A stretch of 35,391 nt of DNA from the IMG/VR virus record IMGVR_UViG_3300032322_001594, positions 1 through 35,391 of that record. One strand, 5' to 3'. Positions 6,869 to 14,870 of this stretch are shown here, piece by piece (position 1 is the first letter of the stretch; every line of letters begins with the position of its first letter). The position numbers and the translations under genes are program-made. The DNA is from a virus. The notes below the pieces were generated by a model. It did not search any database. It saw only the letters and a program-made list of their open reading frames with translations, and was not told the origin of the DNA.

Positions 6869-7338
6869 CAGCAGTGAGCGTCGAGCAGCTGCGGGCGCTG
6901 GCAGATAAGATCCGCGAGGCTAAGGCCGGCGCGGTGAAGGAAATGAAGACAGCCATCGAGGCCATGCACGAGCAGGGTAGCCTTCTAGTCCAGGCAGAGA
7001 TGGAGCTTGGCGCCGCCTTTGATACATGGGTGGACGGGCTGGCCGATCATGGCGTTGACCCGATGGCGGCGCGCTACTCGATGAAGGTGGCCAAGAAGCA
7101 CAAGGACATCAAATCGCTGTTCAGTAATCCCAGCGCGGCCAAGCAGATGGTCTTGCAGAACTTTGCGCCGAGCGCGCCGCCCAAGCCTGAGAGCGAGGGG
7201 CAGGGAAGTGTGGCGCCTTACAGCATCAGCGTCCGCTTTAACGTCGACCCGATGGACCCGGCGTTTCCCCGTGCGCGTTTCTTGGCTGAACCTCAGGTGC
7301 GCTCGCTGATACAAACGGTGCAGGAGCTTGAGGGGTAG
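6853..7338 (+). CDS. DUF3102-like phage protein
   Basis: A 161-residue protein. Residues ~20-85 follow the DUF3102 pattern: a helix with an AVKEMKTAIEAMHEQGSLL stretch (role like 'Al.aGelL.eAK'), then FDTWVDGL and a second helical part MAARYSMKVAKKH (like 'RtAqrYM.lA'). DUF3102 proteins occur in phages and plasmids next to regulators and replication genes; their biochemical role is not settled. The C-terminus is Pro-rich, then beta-like. It overlaps the HTH gene by 16 bases and is the last gene before the packaging block. Confidence 0.6.
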   Translation: MGNELTAVSVEQLRALADKIREAKAGAVKEMKTAIEAMHEQGSLLVQAEMELGAAFDTWVDGLADHGVDPMAARYSMKVAKKHKDIKSLFSNPSAAKQMVLQNFAPSAPPKPESEGQGSVAPYSISVRFNVDPMDPAFPRARFLAEPQVRSLIQTVQELEG

Positions 7339-7379
7339 TGTGCGTTTGACTCTTGCTTTGACCTATTCAGCATAACGGC

Positions 7380-8126
7380 ATGAGAGTCACGCGACAGCGT
7401 TATGAGGCGCTTGAGCCGTGCCTGATGTGCCACTTTTCCATTGGCCTGCCTAACGCATGGGCAGCAAGGCTATTGGCAACACAGAAGACTTGGCCGGGCA
7501 GGATAAGGCGCAGGCGGGGATTGCCCGTGCCGAGTAGGGCGGAAGCTAACAGACGAACGGCGGTTAGGTCGGGCATTGCTCAACCGCAGACGTGGGGCAA
7601 GAGACGATGTGTAACGCCACAGGATTGGCAGGCTTGGGCTTTTGAACTAGAGCGCAAGCAAGTGGTTAGATACGAGCGCGCAACAGATTGGTCAAAGGGC
7701 TTGTCTGCTTATTATCTCAAGCATTCGTTAAGCAAAAAGCTGTCTGCAATGCGCGCGCGTATGCATTACGAGAAATACAAAGACGCGCCAGAGCTACGCT
7801 TCAAGCGCGCAATGCGTAATGCAGTCAAGCGAATCACACGCATTGCTAAGGTAAAGAAGGAGGGAAGAACCATTGAGTTCATTGGATGCACTATGCTTCA
7901 TGCGCGCAAGCACATCGAGAAACAGTTTAAGAAGGGAATGCATTGGAACAACCACGGAACGGTGTGGCACATCGACCACATCATTCCGATTTCCAAGTTT
8001 GATTTAACAGATCCGATGCAACGCAAGCGCGCCAATCACTTCACAAACTTACAGCCGCTTTATGTTCACGAGAATATGAAGAAGCGCGACAGAATCACGC
8101 AGGCGCATCAGCTTGCGTTGCTGTGA
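7380..8126 (+). CDS. HNH endonuclease
   Basis: The C-terminal part (residues ~165-239 of 248) carries a full HNH signature: HIEKQFKKGMHWNNHG, then WHIDHIIPISKFDL (His197, Asp199, His200), NLQPL (Asn224) and ENMKKRD. It is a metal-dependent DNA-nicking or cutting domain. The place just before the terminase genes fits both a homing endonuclease and the HNH partner of cos-type terminases. The first ~80 residues are Arg-rich and look less like a folded domain, so the true start may be later (for instance ATG codons near residue 124). The chosen ATG 7380 has TTGACC 22 bases upstream. Codon use (many gcgcgc, more A/T) differs from its neighbours, which suggests a mobile gene. Confidence 0.75.
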   Translation: MRVTRQRYEALEPCLMCHFSIGLPNAWAARLLATQKTWPGRIRRRRGLPVPSRAEANRRTAVRSGIAQPQTWGKRRCVTPQDWQAWAFELERKQVVRYERATDWSKGLSAYYLKHSLSKKLSAMRARMHYEKYKDAPELRFKRAMRNAVKRITRIAKVKKEGRTIEFIGCTMLHARKHIEKQFKKGMHWNNHGTVWHIDHIIPISKFDLTDPMQRKRANHFTNLQPLYVHENMKKRDRITQAHQLALL

Positions 8127-8201
8127 CCCACCCCCAGACTACCAGTTGTCTTACTTTCATTAGCCGCAAGTGCCCGAACCAGACCGATAAATTCCTGCGA
8201 T

Positions 8202-8227
8202 CTATAAGCTGACAACAATGCTTATAG
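8202..8227. promoter_or_regulatory. inverted repeat before terminase small subunit; candidate cos/TerS-binding or operator site
   Basis: CTATAAGC (8202-8209) and GCTTATAG (8220-8227) form a perfect 8-bp inverted repeat with a 10-bp AT-rich spacer, ending 3 bases before the TerS start. It lies in the 104-base gap 8127-8230 between the HNH gene and TerS, the place where cos sites lie in lambda-like phages. It could be a binding site of the TerS helix-turn-helix, an operator, or a hairpin hiding the TerS start, which has no Shine-Dalgarno sequence. The sequence does not choose between these. Confidence 0.45.
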
Positions 8228-8230
8228 CTT

Positions 8231-8800
8231 ATGAGTCAGACAGAGCTTGCAAAGGCGCTTGGCATCACTCAGCCAGCGGTGGCGCAGCGCGTGAAGCGCG
8301 GAATGCCTACCGACAGCATTGAAGCGGCAAAGCAATGGAGCGATAGCCACATCGGCCAACGGCGCGGGAAGCGCCCAAGTCAGGTGCTTGCGCCTGTCGG
8401 CATCGTGCCGACCAATCAGCTTTGTGACGAGCTAACAGTCACCGACCAGTTGCGGCAAATTGCCGTGGCGGCGTTTCACAATGCTAAGACAGTGCAAGAC
8501 CTGTCGGCGGCATCGCGCACAGTCAAAGACACCGAGGAAGCCCACGAGATCCGCAAGCGCGACCTCGTGCGCTCCGAACAAGAGTCGCAAAACCTCATGC
8601 ACCGCGACCAAGTGCAGACCGTGATCGCCGAAGAAGTCGGCAAGCTCCGCGCGCTGCTTGAAGCCATGCCCGGCGCTATCGCAATGGCCGCAAACCCTCA
8701 CGACCCCGAACTGGCCCGCGACGCCGTGGCCGACTATCTGGAGCAAGTCTTCTCGACGTTAAGCAATACAGGCAATGCGCTGCGAGTGGATACCAGATAG
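8231..8800 (+). CDS. terminase small subunit (Nu1-like)
   Basis: A 189-residue protein whose first ~25 residues form a helix-turn-helix (MSQTELAKALGITQPAVAQRVKRG). A linker, a long charged helical region and an acidic C-terminus follow. This is the plan of lambda Nu1-type small terminases: a DNA-binding N-terminus and a C-terminus that assembles and contacts the large subunit. It directly precedes and overlaps TerL by 26 bases. It would bind the packaging start site and start DNA translocation into the prohead. No Shine-Dalgarno sequence is visible, and an inverted repeat ends just before the ATG. Confidence 0.75.
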   Translation: MSQTELAKALGITQPAVAQRVKRGMPTDSIEAAKQWSDSHIGQRRGKRPSQVLAPVGIVPTNQLCDELTVTDQLRQIAVAAFHNAKTVQDLSAASRTVKDTEEAHEIRKRDLVRSEQESQNLMHRDQVQTVIAEEVGKLRALLEAMPGAIAMAANPHDPELARDAVADYLEQVFSTLSNTGNALRVDTR

Positions 8801-10547
8801 CCGCGAGAAGGCGCTGGCAATGTGGCGGGCCCAATGGGTGCCGCACCCGCGCCAAAGCGTGACCGAGTGGGCAGAGGCCAACTTGTCTTTCTCGTCCCGC
8901 TTCACCTCGTCGCCGGGGCCGTTCCGCGTCCGCAATTATCCGTATATGCGCGAGTGGCTTGACTGCTTCCACCCTGCGAGCGGCGTCCGCTCAATGGCGC
9001 TGCTCTGCGGGGCGCAAGTGGCGAAGAGCACGGCCATCCAAGTAGGCATGGCCTACCGCCTCGTCCGCGCCCCGGCTCCCGCGCTGTGGGTGCTTGATAC
9101 CCAAACCAACGCGCAGAGTTTCAGCGAGTCGCGCTGGCAAGTGATGATTGATGACAACGAGGTTTTGCGCGCTCAACTCCCGCGCAACAAAGACAAGTTC
9201 AAGAACCTCGACCAAGCATTTGCGCGGATGCATCTCTGGTTCATCGGCAGCAACAGCCCCGGCAACCTCGCGGGCCGCTCCATCTCGCTTCTCTGCTTGG
9301 ACGAGGTGGACAAATACAAGACCAAGACCAAGCAGGAAGCCGCCGCTGTGCAGCTTGCCGTGCAGCGCGTGGCGTCTTTCCCGATGCATCTGATCGTGAT
9401 GACCAGCACCCCCACGACTCAGGAAGGCTCAATCTGGAAGGCGTGGCTGGAGGGCGACCAACGCCGCTTTTGGTTGCCGTGCCCGCATTGCGGCGAGATG
9501 ACGCTGTTGTCCTGGCCGATGATGAAATGGGACGATGACGCCCGCATTGACCAAAACCAATGGGATCTGAAGCGCGTCCGCGAAACCGCGCGGCTGGAGT
9601 GCCCGCATTGCAACGGCCACATCACCGACGCGCTCAAGACCAAGATGCTGCGGGGAGGGGAATGGCGCGCGGAGAACGCCAACGCATTGCCGGGCCATCG
9701 CAGCTACCACTTGTCCGCGCTTTACTCGGTTCGTCGCAGCTTCGGCGCGCTGGCCGTCAAATTCCTGCAAGACAAGTCCTCGCTTATGGGCCTGCAAGAT
9801 TTTGTGAACAGCATTCTCGCCGAGCCGTGGGAAGATGCCATGACCGACGAATCCCGCCCGCTTACCGTTGGCGAATACGCGCTGCGCGCCGAACCAGAGG
9901 AAGGCACCGCCCGCATCATGGCCGTGGACGTTCAACAGGATTGCCTTTATTTCGTCTGCCGCTCCTTCGCCAAAGACGGCAGCAGCAAACTGGTGGACGA
10001 GGGCCGACTCACCACCTGGGCCGACTTGGAATTCAAGGTGCAGGAGCTTGGCCTCGACCAGCAACGCAACATCGGCGGCACGATGGCAAAGCTCGTCGTG
10101 GTGGACTCAGGTTTCCGAACCGACGAGGTGCTTGATGTCTGCCTCCGCAATCGCTACATCCCGGCCAAGGGCGAAGACCGCGCGGACGGCTACGGCGTGA
10201 AATTCGGCAAGACGCTTCGCAAGGCCATTAGTGTCCTCAAGCCGTATCGTCGCGGATATTTCCTTATGCTGTTCTCTTCACCCGCCGCGCAAGACGTTCT
10301 TGAATGGCTACGCGGCGGCAAGGGGCCGGCGTGGACGGTGGCCGCTGATGCCTCGGAAGAATACAAAGCGCACCTTGATTCGCACCGCAAAGTGGTCAAA
10401 CGCTCGCCGCTCACGGGGCGAGAGAACTACATCTGGAAGCAAGTCGGGCGCCGTCCTGACCATATGCTCGATTGCGAACTGATGATTCTGGCGCTGGCTG
10501 AATACGGGAACATTATCAAGCCGAAGCTGGACGATTCTACAGAGTAA
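8775..10547 (+). CDS. terminase large subunit, GpA family
   Basis: A 590-residue protein of lambda GpA type. The ATPase part has a Walker A-like segment CGAQVAKST (78-86), DTQ and SESRW motifs, and Walker B SLLCLDEVDK (171-180, Asp176-Glu177), followed by the coupling segment MTSTPTT. A zinc-finger-like pair CPHC (about 234) and CPHC (about 277) lies between the ATPase and nuclease parts, as in this family. The RNase H-like nuclease includes IMAVDVQQD and VVVDSGFRTDEV. It powers DNA packaging and cuts concatemers. The Walker A has Ala where Gly is usual before Lys84. GpA-type terminases usually go with cos packaging. Confidence 0.92.
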   Translation: MRCEWIPDSREKALAMWRAQWVPHPRQSVTEWAEANLSFSSRFTSSPGPFRVRNYPYMREWLDCFHPASGVRSMALLCGAQVAKSTAIQVGMAYRLVRAPAPALWVLDTQTNAQSFSESRWQVMIDDNEVLRAQLPRNKDKFKNLDQAFARMHLWFIGSNSPGNLAGRSISLLCLDEVDKYKTKTKQEAAAVQLAVQRVASFPMHLIVMTSTPTTQEGSIWKAWLEGDQRRFWLPCPHCGEMTLLSWPMMKWDDDARIDQNQWDLKRVRETARLECPHCNGHITDALKTKMLRGGEWRAENANALPGHRSYHLSALYSVRRSFGALAVKFLQDKSSLMGLQDFVNSILAEPWEDAMTDESRPLTVGEYALRAEPEEGTARIMAVDVQQDCLYFVCRSFAKDGSSKLVDEGRLTTWADLEFKVQELGLDQQRNIGGTMAKLVVVDSGFRTDEVLDVCLRNRYIPAKGEDRADGYGVKFGKTLRKAISVLKPYRRGYFLMLFSSPAAQDVLEWLRGGKGPAWTVAADASEEYKAHLDSHRKVVKRSPLTGRENYIWKQVGRRPDHMLDCELMILALAEYGNIIKPKLDDSTE

Positions 10548-10566
10548 AACCCACTTTTTCCTTGCC

Positions 10567-10585
10567 TACGCAAGCAGCTTGCGTA
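10567..10585. repeat. perfect inverted repeat before the first head gene
   Basis: TACGCAAGC-A-GCTTGCGTA is a perfect 9-bp inverted repeat with a single central base. It lies in the 50-base gap between TerL and the small gene at 10598. It may be an operator or an RNA hairpin; there is no T-run after it. Its AAGC/GCTT core recalls the inverted repeat before TerS. Confidence 0.5.
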
Positions 10586-10597
10586 TGTTGGTGACGT

Positions 10598-10783
10598 ATG
10601 AGCAAAGTCAACATTCTAGAGATTGCCGCCAATTTTAATGCGGCAACCGACTACGACATCGAAACGGCCCTTAGTTTGACCTCAATCATCCTTCGCCACG
10701 CGCACACGGTGCAGCTTGCCCGGATAAAATCCGCCGATCCTCAACTAGAGCTTCCCATTGAGATCGGCAACGATGCGCCGTAG
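10598..10783 (+). CDS. small protein between terminase and portal, 61 aa
   Basis: A 61-residue helical protein (YDIETALSLTSIILRHAHTVQ) that is slightly acidic at the end. No family recognised. It sits where lambda has the head-tail joining gene gpW, but has no clear gpW pattern. The start has no strong Shine-Dalgarno sequence, and an inverted repeat lies just upstream. It overlaps the zinc-ribbon gene by 11 bases. Confidence 0.5.
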   Translation: MSKVNILEIAANFNAATDYDIETALSLTSIILRHAHTVQLARIKSADPQLELPIEIGNDAP

Positions 10784-10976
10784 TATCGCGGACGTGAAAT
10801 GCCCGAACTGTAACAGGCCTTTGCCGCCGAGTTTTGTGGATACGCGGGCTGTGGGCGGCAAGGGCGGCAAGGCTTCGGGACCGCGCAAGGCGAGAACAAA
10901 GGCGCAGGCCACAGCCGCAGTCGAAGCCCGGTGGGCCAAGTATCGCGCCAAGCAAAAGGCCAAGCGCGCCGATTGA
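10773..10976 (+). CDS. small zinc-knuckle, Lys/Ala-rich protein
   Basis: A 67-residue protein with one CPNC pair near the start (VKCPNCNRPLPPSF) and a long Lys/Arg/Ala tail (ARTKAQATAAVEARWAKYRA). Only one Cys pair is present, so zinc binding would need a dimer or partner. The basic tail suggests nucleic acid binding. An upstream in-frame TTG (10758) is possible but the ATG is preferred. Function unknown. Confidence 0.5.
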   Translation: MRRSIADVKCPNCNRPLPPSFVDTRAVGGKGGKASGPRKARTKAQATAAVEARWAKYRAKQKAKRAD

Positions 10977-10994
10977 CACCGCCGCGCGTGAGCA

Positions 10995-11315
10995 ATGTCT
11001 CCGCGCTCCTTTGTTTTCTCAGTCTGGGTAGCCAACAACAAAGACGCGACAAAGACAGTCGCGGCGCTTGAGGCCATCGCCTCCAACAACTTCACCGTCG
11101 CCAAGGAGGGCGGGCGCGTTCTTGTCAGCGCCAGCATGGGGGGCAAGAGCTACTCCTATTCGCTCCCCCCAGACCAGACCGCAGGCACCGTTGCGGATCT
11201 GGCGTTCTATTGCTGGAAAGAGATTAAGGATCTCGGCGCCGCCAACTTGGAACTCTGGCTGACACGCAAGACCTCCAAGACCGCCATCATGGCCCTTAAC
11301 TATCCGCTCGTATGA
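10995..11315 (+). CDS. head protein of unknown function between terminase and portal, 106 aa
   Basis: A 106-residue protein that looks alpha/beta. The N-terminus is helical (KDATKTVAALEAIASNN), then beta (GRVLVSASMGGKSYSYSL), then a helix and LELWLTRKTSK. By place (TerL - this gene - portal) it corresponds to lambda gpW, a head-tail joining protein, but it is longer and the likeness is only positional. There is no Shine-Dalgarno sequence. TTGACA lies at 10974-10979, 21 bases before the ATG. The stop overlaps the portal ATG. Confidence 0.5.
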   Translation: MSPRSFVFSVWVANNKDATKTVAALEAIASNNFTVAKEGGRVLVSASMGGKSYSYSLPPDQTAGTVADLAFYCWKEIKDLGAANLELWLTRKTSKTAIMALNYPLV

Positions 11316-12805
11316 AATTAGCCGACCGCTGGAAACTCGTCACCCGCGCCTTCAGCCCCAAGGCCCAGAGCTACGACGCCGCGCGTCCCTCCATCCAGCG
11401 CCGATTCCCTTACAACGCCAGCGCCGTCGATTCACACATCGACGTATCCGGCGCCGACCGCGAGCGACTGATGAAGTTAAGCCGCTGGGTCTACAACAAT
11501 ATGCCTTTTGTGCGCGGCCTCGTCAGCGAGAAAGCCCGCTACGCCACCGGCACGGGCATCCGCCCGCAGGCCCGCTCTGGCGATGAAGCCTGGGACACCG
11601 CCGCCGAAACTTTCTTTGAGCAATGGTCCCGCGTGGCCGACATCCAAGGCCGCTACACTTGGAGGGAAATGCAGCGGGTGGCGTCCATCGCCATTGATAG
11701 GGACGGCGAAGTTTTCTTCCGCGCCACCGCGCAGAGCACCGGCTATCCCGCCCTGCAACTCATTTTGGCCCACCGCATCGGTGACGCCCGCTCCTCGATC
11801 TACGAGCCGAGCAACCCTGTCGCCCGCGAGGGCGCGCAGAACGTGATCGACGGCGTGGTTGTTAATGACCAGATGCGCCCGATCTTCTACCGCCACTTGA
11901 TCGGTGACGGCATTGACCCCGCGCAGCGTTTTGAGGACATCCCCGCGCAGCAACTCATCCACGTCGGCGAGGCCAGCCAGGGCGACGAACTGCGCTACGT
12001 CACGCCGCTCGCCCCGTCCATCAACCACCTCCGTGATGTGTCCGACGCCATCTCGTTCGAGAAAATGGCGCTCAAAATTTCCTCCTATATCGCCCTGGCC
12101 ATTAAGTCATCGAACCCGCAAGGCGCCGACTTCTTCGGCGAATCCACCGCCAGCGTCAACGCCCAGGACAACAGCGAAGTCACCGTTGAATCCCTCGGCA
12201 ACGCAGGCGGCGCCATCCCGCGCCTCGGCATGGGCGAAGACCTGATCTCGTGGACCTCGAACCGCCCGACGCAAAACTTCCGCGAGTTCTGCGACCTTCT
12301 CCTCCGCGAAGTCTGCCTCAACATCGGCGTGCCCTGGGAATTTGCCGCGCGTCCCGCCGATGCCGGCGGCGCAGCCCTCCGCGCCGTGCTCGTTCGAGCG
12401 CAACGCACTTTCGAGCAACGCCAAGCCCTGCTCATCGACCGCCTCTGCTCTCGCGTCTGGGCGCACGTCATCACGCTCGGAATGCAGCGCGGCCTCATCC
12501 CGCAGAATGAAAATTGGTGGCGCGTCGAATGGCAGCGCCCGGCGGCTGCGTCCGTGGACTACGGACGCGAAGCACAAGCCAACCTCAACGATGTCCGCGC
12601 CGGCCTCCGAACTTACTCCGAGGACTACAGCGAGCGCGGCCTTGAGTGGAAAGACCAACTTCGCCAGCGCGCCGTCGAGGCCAAGTATCTGGCCGACTTG
12701 TCCGCAGAGTTTGGCATCAACGCCGACAGCATCGCCACTTTCAATCCCAACCCTGCACCGCCGACAAACACCGGCAGCGCATTGACACCGCAGCAAGCGC
12801 AATGA
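11312..12805 (+). CDS. portal protein, lambda family
   Basis: A 497-residue protein of the lambda gpB portal family. Typical parts are the N-terminal RERLMKLSRWVYNNMPFVRG (residues ~50-69), YTWREMQRVASIAIDRDGEVFFR, the AFEKMALKI-like stem helix, GMGEDLISWTSNRPTQNFREF, and IGVPWEFAARPADAGGAALRA, which is a hallmark of this family. It forms the dodecameric ring at one capsid vertex through which DNA enters and to which the tail joins. The length is near the family norm. It overlaps the genes on both sides by four bases. No Shine-Dalgarno sequence is visible. Confidence 0.92.
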   Translation: MKLADRWKLVTRAFSPKAQSYDAARPSIQRRFPYNASAVDSHIDVSGADRERLMKLSRWVYNNMPFVRGLVSEKARYATGTGIRPQARSGDEAWDTAAETFFEQWSRVADIQGRYTWREMQRVASIAIDRDGEVFFRATAQSTGYPALQLILAHRIGDARSSIYEPSNPVAREGAQNVIDGVVVNDQMRPIFYRHLIGDGIDPAQRFEDIPAQQLIHVGEASQGDELRYVTPLAPSINHLRDVSDAISFEKMALKISSYIALAIKSSNPQGADFFGESTASVNAQDNSEVTVESLGNAGGAIPRLGMGEDLISWTSNRPTQNFREFCDLLLREVCLNIGVPWEFAARPADAGGAALRAVLVRAQRTFEQRQALLIDRLCSRVWAHVITLGMQRGLIPQNENWWRVEWQRPAAASVDYGREAQANLNDVRAGLRTYSEDYSERGLEWKDQLRQRAVEAKYLADLSAEFGINADSIATFNPNPAPPTNTGSALTPQQAQ

Positions 12806-13890
12806 GTCGCAACTGGTATGCAATTCAATCGACCGAAGACGGCGAAGCCGAAGTGTCCATTTATGATGAGATCGGTTTTGGTGGCGTCACCGCAAAATCC
12901 TTTCTTGCCGAACTCAAAAAACTTTCCGGCCAGCGTGTTCACCTCCGCATCAATTCAGTCGGAGGATCAGTTGTCGAAGGCGCCGCAATCTACAACGCGC
13001 TACGTCGGCACAAAGGCGGCTTAGTCGTTCACATCGATGCACTTGCAGCCTCGATGGCCTCGGTCATCGCTATGGCCGGCGACGAGACACTGATCGCCGA
13101 CAACGCGCTTGTCATGATCCACAACCCGTGGGGCATGACGATGGGCGATGCCGACGAACTCCGCAAAGAAGCCGACATCCTCGACAAGCTCAAGGCCACC
13201 CTGGTCAACGCTTACGTCCGCAAGACCGGGATGGAAGCCGAGCAAGTCGCGCAAATGATGGATGACGAAACGTGGCTCGATGCCACCGAAGCCGTGGCCC
13301 TCGGTTTTGCCGACGCCATCGAAGACGGCATCGAAGCCGCCGCATCCATCACACCCGAAGCCGCCCGTGCGCGCTTTGACACTTTCCAGAACTCTATGGC
13401 CCGCAAAACGACCAAAACCATCAAAGCCGAAGAGGCCGCACCCGCCGAAGTTGTTGCGGAGCCGGTTGTCGAAGCCCCCGTCACGGACGGCGCGGTTGAC
13501 ACTTCCTCCGAGGATAACATGAACGCCGAACTTCAAGCGAAGGTGGACGCCCTCCAGGCCGACCTCGCCGCCAAAGTCGAAGCCGAAGCCGCGCAGGCGC
13601 AAGCCAGCGAGGACATCGCCAAGGAACTCGAAACGCTCAAAGGCGAGATCGACCGCCTCAGCAGTGAAGTCGCCGCCCGCGACGAGGAGATCAACGCCCT
13701 GCGCGCGGCCTCCAAAAGTGCTGGCGAGCAAGCTGCGGCGATCGTCGCTTCTGTTGGCCTTGAGCCCGTGGTTGTCCAGCCTGCCGAGCAGGAACTGACC
13801 GCCGCGCAAATCTTCAACTCACTCACCGGCGCCGAAGCCGTTGAGTATTTCCGCAACAACAAGCGCCAGATCATGGCCTCCGTTTACTAA
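12802..13890 (+). CDS. prohead protease (ClpP/S14-like) with C-terminal scaffold region
   Basis: A 362-residue fusion. Residues 1-175 are a ClpP-fold serine protease: RINSVGGSV (49-57, oxyanion region), AASMASVIAMAG (82-93, nucleophile Ser84), MIHNPWG (105-111, His107), and GFAD (168-171, Asp171). Residues ~200-330 are Glu/Ala/Lys-rich coiled coil like scaffold proteins, followed by a conserved-looking AAQIFNSLTGAEAVEYF end. This is the lambda C/Nu3 plan: protease joined to scaffold, cut during maturation. The start at 12802 overlaps the portal stop and has TTGACA 20 bases upstream. Two internal in-frame ATGs (13396, 13519) carry the same box. Confidence 0.88.
   Translation: MSRNWYAIQSTEDGEAEVSIYDEIGFGGVTAKSFLAELKKLSGQRVHLRINSVGGSVVEGAAIYNALRRHKGGLVVHIDALAASMASVIAMAGDETLIADNALVMIHNPWGMTMGDADELRKEADILDKLKATLVNAYVRKTGMEAEQVAQMMDDETWLDATEAVALGFADAIEDGIEAAASITPEAARARFDTFQNSMARKTTKTIKAEEAAPAEVVAEPVVEAPVTDGAVDTSSEDNMNAELQAKVDALQADLAAKVEAEAAQAQASEDIAKELETLKGEIDRLSSEVAARDEEINALRAASKSAGEQAAAIVASVGLEPVVVQPAEQELTAAQIFNSLTGAEAVEYFRNNKRQIMASVY
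13519..13890 (+). CDS. possible internal scaffold protein (Nu3-like) from an in-frame start
   Basis: The ATG at 13519 lies in frame inside the protease/scaffold gene and would give a 123-residue coiled-coil protein starting MNAELQAKVDALQADLAAKV. It is preceded by GAGGA four bases away and by TTGACA at 13496-13501, 23 bases away. In lambda, Nu3 is made in this way inside gene C. Another in-frame ATG at 13396 (MARKTTKTIK) has TTGACA at 13376-13381, 20 bases away, and would give 164 residues. That a separate scaffold is made is an inference from these signals. Confidence 0.5.
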   Translation: MNAELQAKVDALQADLAAKVEAEAAQAQASEDIAKELETLKGEIDRLSSEVAARDEEINALRAASKSAGEQAAAIVASVGLEPVVVQPAEQELTAAQIFNSLTGAEAVEYFRNNKRQIMASVY

Positions 13891-13894
13891 TTTT

Positions 13895-14791
13895 ATGGCT
13901 ACCATCAACTCAGCCCTCAACGACAAGCTCCTCGCGCAGACCGCGCTGGAAGCCTTCACTGCGGATCTCCTGCCGCTGTCCGTGTTTACAACCTCGTATT
14001 CGAACGAGGTCGTTCGCCGCGGCGCAACGGTTGAAGTCCCGCTCATCGCAAACCTCACCGCGACCACGTTCAACGACTCCTACGAGTCGACCGGCGGCAC
14101 GATGAATAACGTCTCCATCTCGGTGGACAAACACCAGATCGTCACCGTCAGCCTCAGCGACACCGAATACTCCAAGTCCTCGGTCGCCGAGATCACCAAG
14201 TTCGCCACCCAGCAGGGCCGCGCTTTGGCGCAAGCCGTGTTGACCAGCGTCTTCAACCTTTTCGTCACCACAGCGTCCTCGGCCACGCAGTTCAGCGCCA
14301 CGGTTACCGGAGCCAGCGCGTTCACTATCACGAACGCCCGCGCGCTCCGCAAGGCTCTCAGCGACGACAAAGTGCCGCTCACTGACCGCAGCCTCATCCT
14401 CGACAGCGCCCTCTACGACAGCCTCCTGTCCCAGAGCAACCTGCTGGATGCCTCGCAGTTCGGCATCCGCGACACCATCGCCGAGGCCCGCGTCCCGCGC
14501 CTGCTCGGCATGAACGTCTACGAGTCGATCATCCTGCCCTCCAACAGCATCACGCTGAAGGGCATGGCTGTTCACCCGAGCGCCGTTGCCGTCGCCGTCC
14601 GCGCCCTCGAGCCCCAGGCTCCCAGCGAATACCTCGCTGCCACCGTGGTCAACGATCCGCAGAGCGGCCTGACGCTCGGCTACCGCCGCCACTACTCGGC
14701 TGCGACCGGACGCCACTTCGTTTCCTTCGAGTGCGTCTTCGGCCACAGCCGCGCCATCACGGCCGCCGCAGAACTCATCACGGGAGCCTAA
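13895..14791 (+). CDS. major capsid protein
   Basis: A 298-residue protein right after the protease/scaffold gene. It begins MATINSALNDKLLAQTALEAF. Features of HK97-fold capsid proteins of the P22-coat-like type are the N-terminal LPLSVFTTSYSNEVVRRGATVEVPL and the later LPLTDRSLILDSALYDSLL segment, followed by IRDTIAEARVPRLLGMNVYES and an ending with beta strands (GLTLGYRRHY). It would form the icosahedral shell. No decoration gene lies beside it. Unexpectedly for the most abundant virion protein, there is no Shine-Dalgarno sequence and no TGACA box before the ATG. A strong terminator follows. Confidence 0.85.
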   Translation: MATINSALNDKLLAQTALEAFTADLLPLSVFTTSYSNEVVRRGATVEVPLIANLTATTFNDSYESTGGTMNNVSISVDKHQIVTVSLSDTEYSKSSVAEITKFATQQGRALAQAVLTSVFNLFVTTASSATQFSATVTGASAFTITNARALRKALSDDKVPLTDRSLILDSALYDSLLSQSNLLDASQFGIRDTIAEARVPRLLGMNVYESIILPSNSITLKGMAVHPSAVAVAVRALEPQAPSEYLAATVVNDPQSGLTLGYRRHYSAATGRHFVSFECVFGHSRAITAAAELITGA

Positions 14792-14817
14792 GCCTCCATC
14801 TCATACGCAACACGGAG

Positions 14818-14846
14818 CCCCCGGCCAACGCCGGGGGTTTTCGTTT
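14818..14846 (+). terminator. rho-independent terminator after the capsid gene
   Basis: CCCCCGGC (14818-14825), loop CAAC, GCCGGGGG (14830-14837), followed by TTTTCGTTT. An 8-bp GC stem with a tetraloop and a T-rich tail is a textbook intrinsic terminator. It lies between capsid and glycosyltransferase genes and would raise capsid mRNA over the downstream genes if it is leaky. Confidence 0.9.
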
Positions 14847-14870
14847 GTTGACAAACCATCTCCGCGCGAG

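Noticed and set aside
7460-7530. Separate short gene (about 26 codons) overlapping the HNH 5' part
   Set aside because: Too short, no ribosome site, no recognisable product.
13910-14746. Long minus-strand open frame opposite the capsid gene (278 codons)
   Set aside because: Antisense shadow; Gly/Val/Arg/Glu-rich product without domain.
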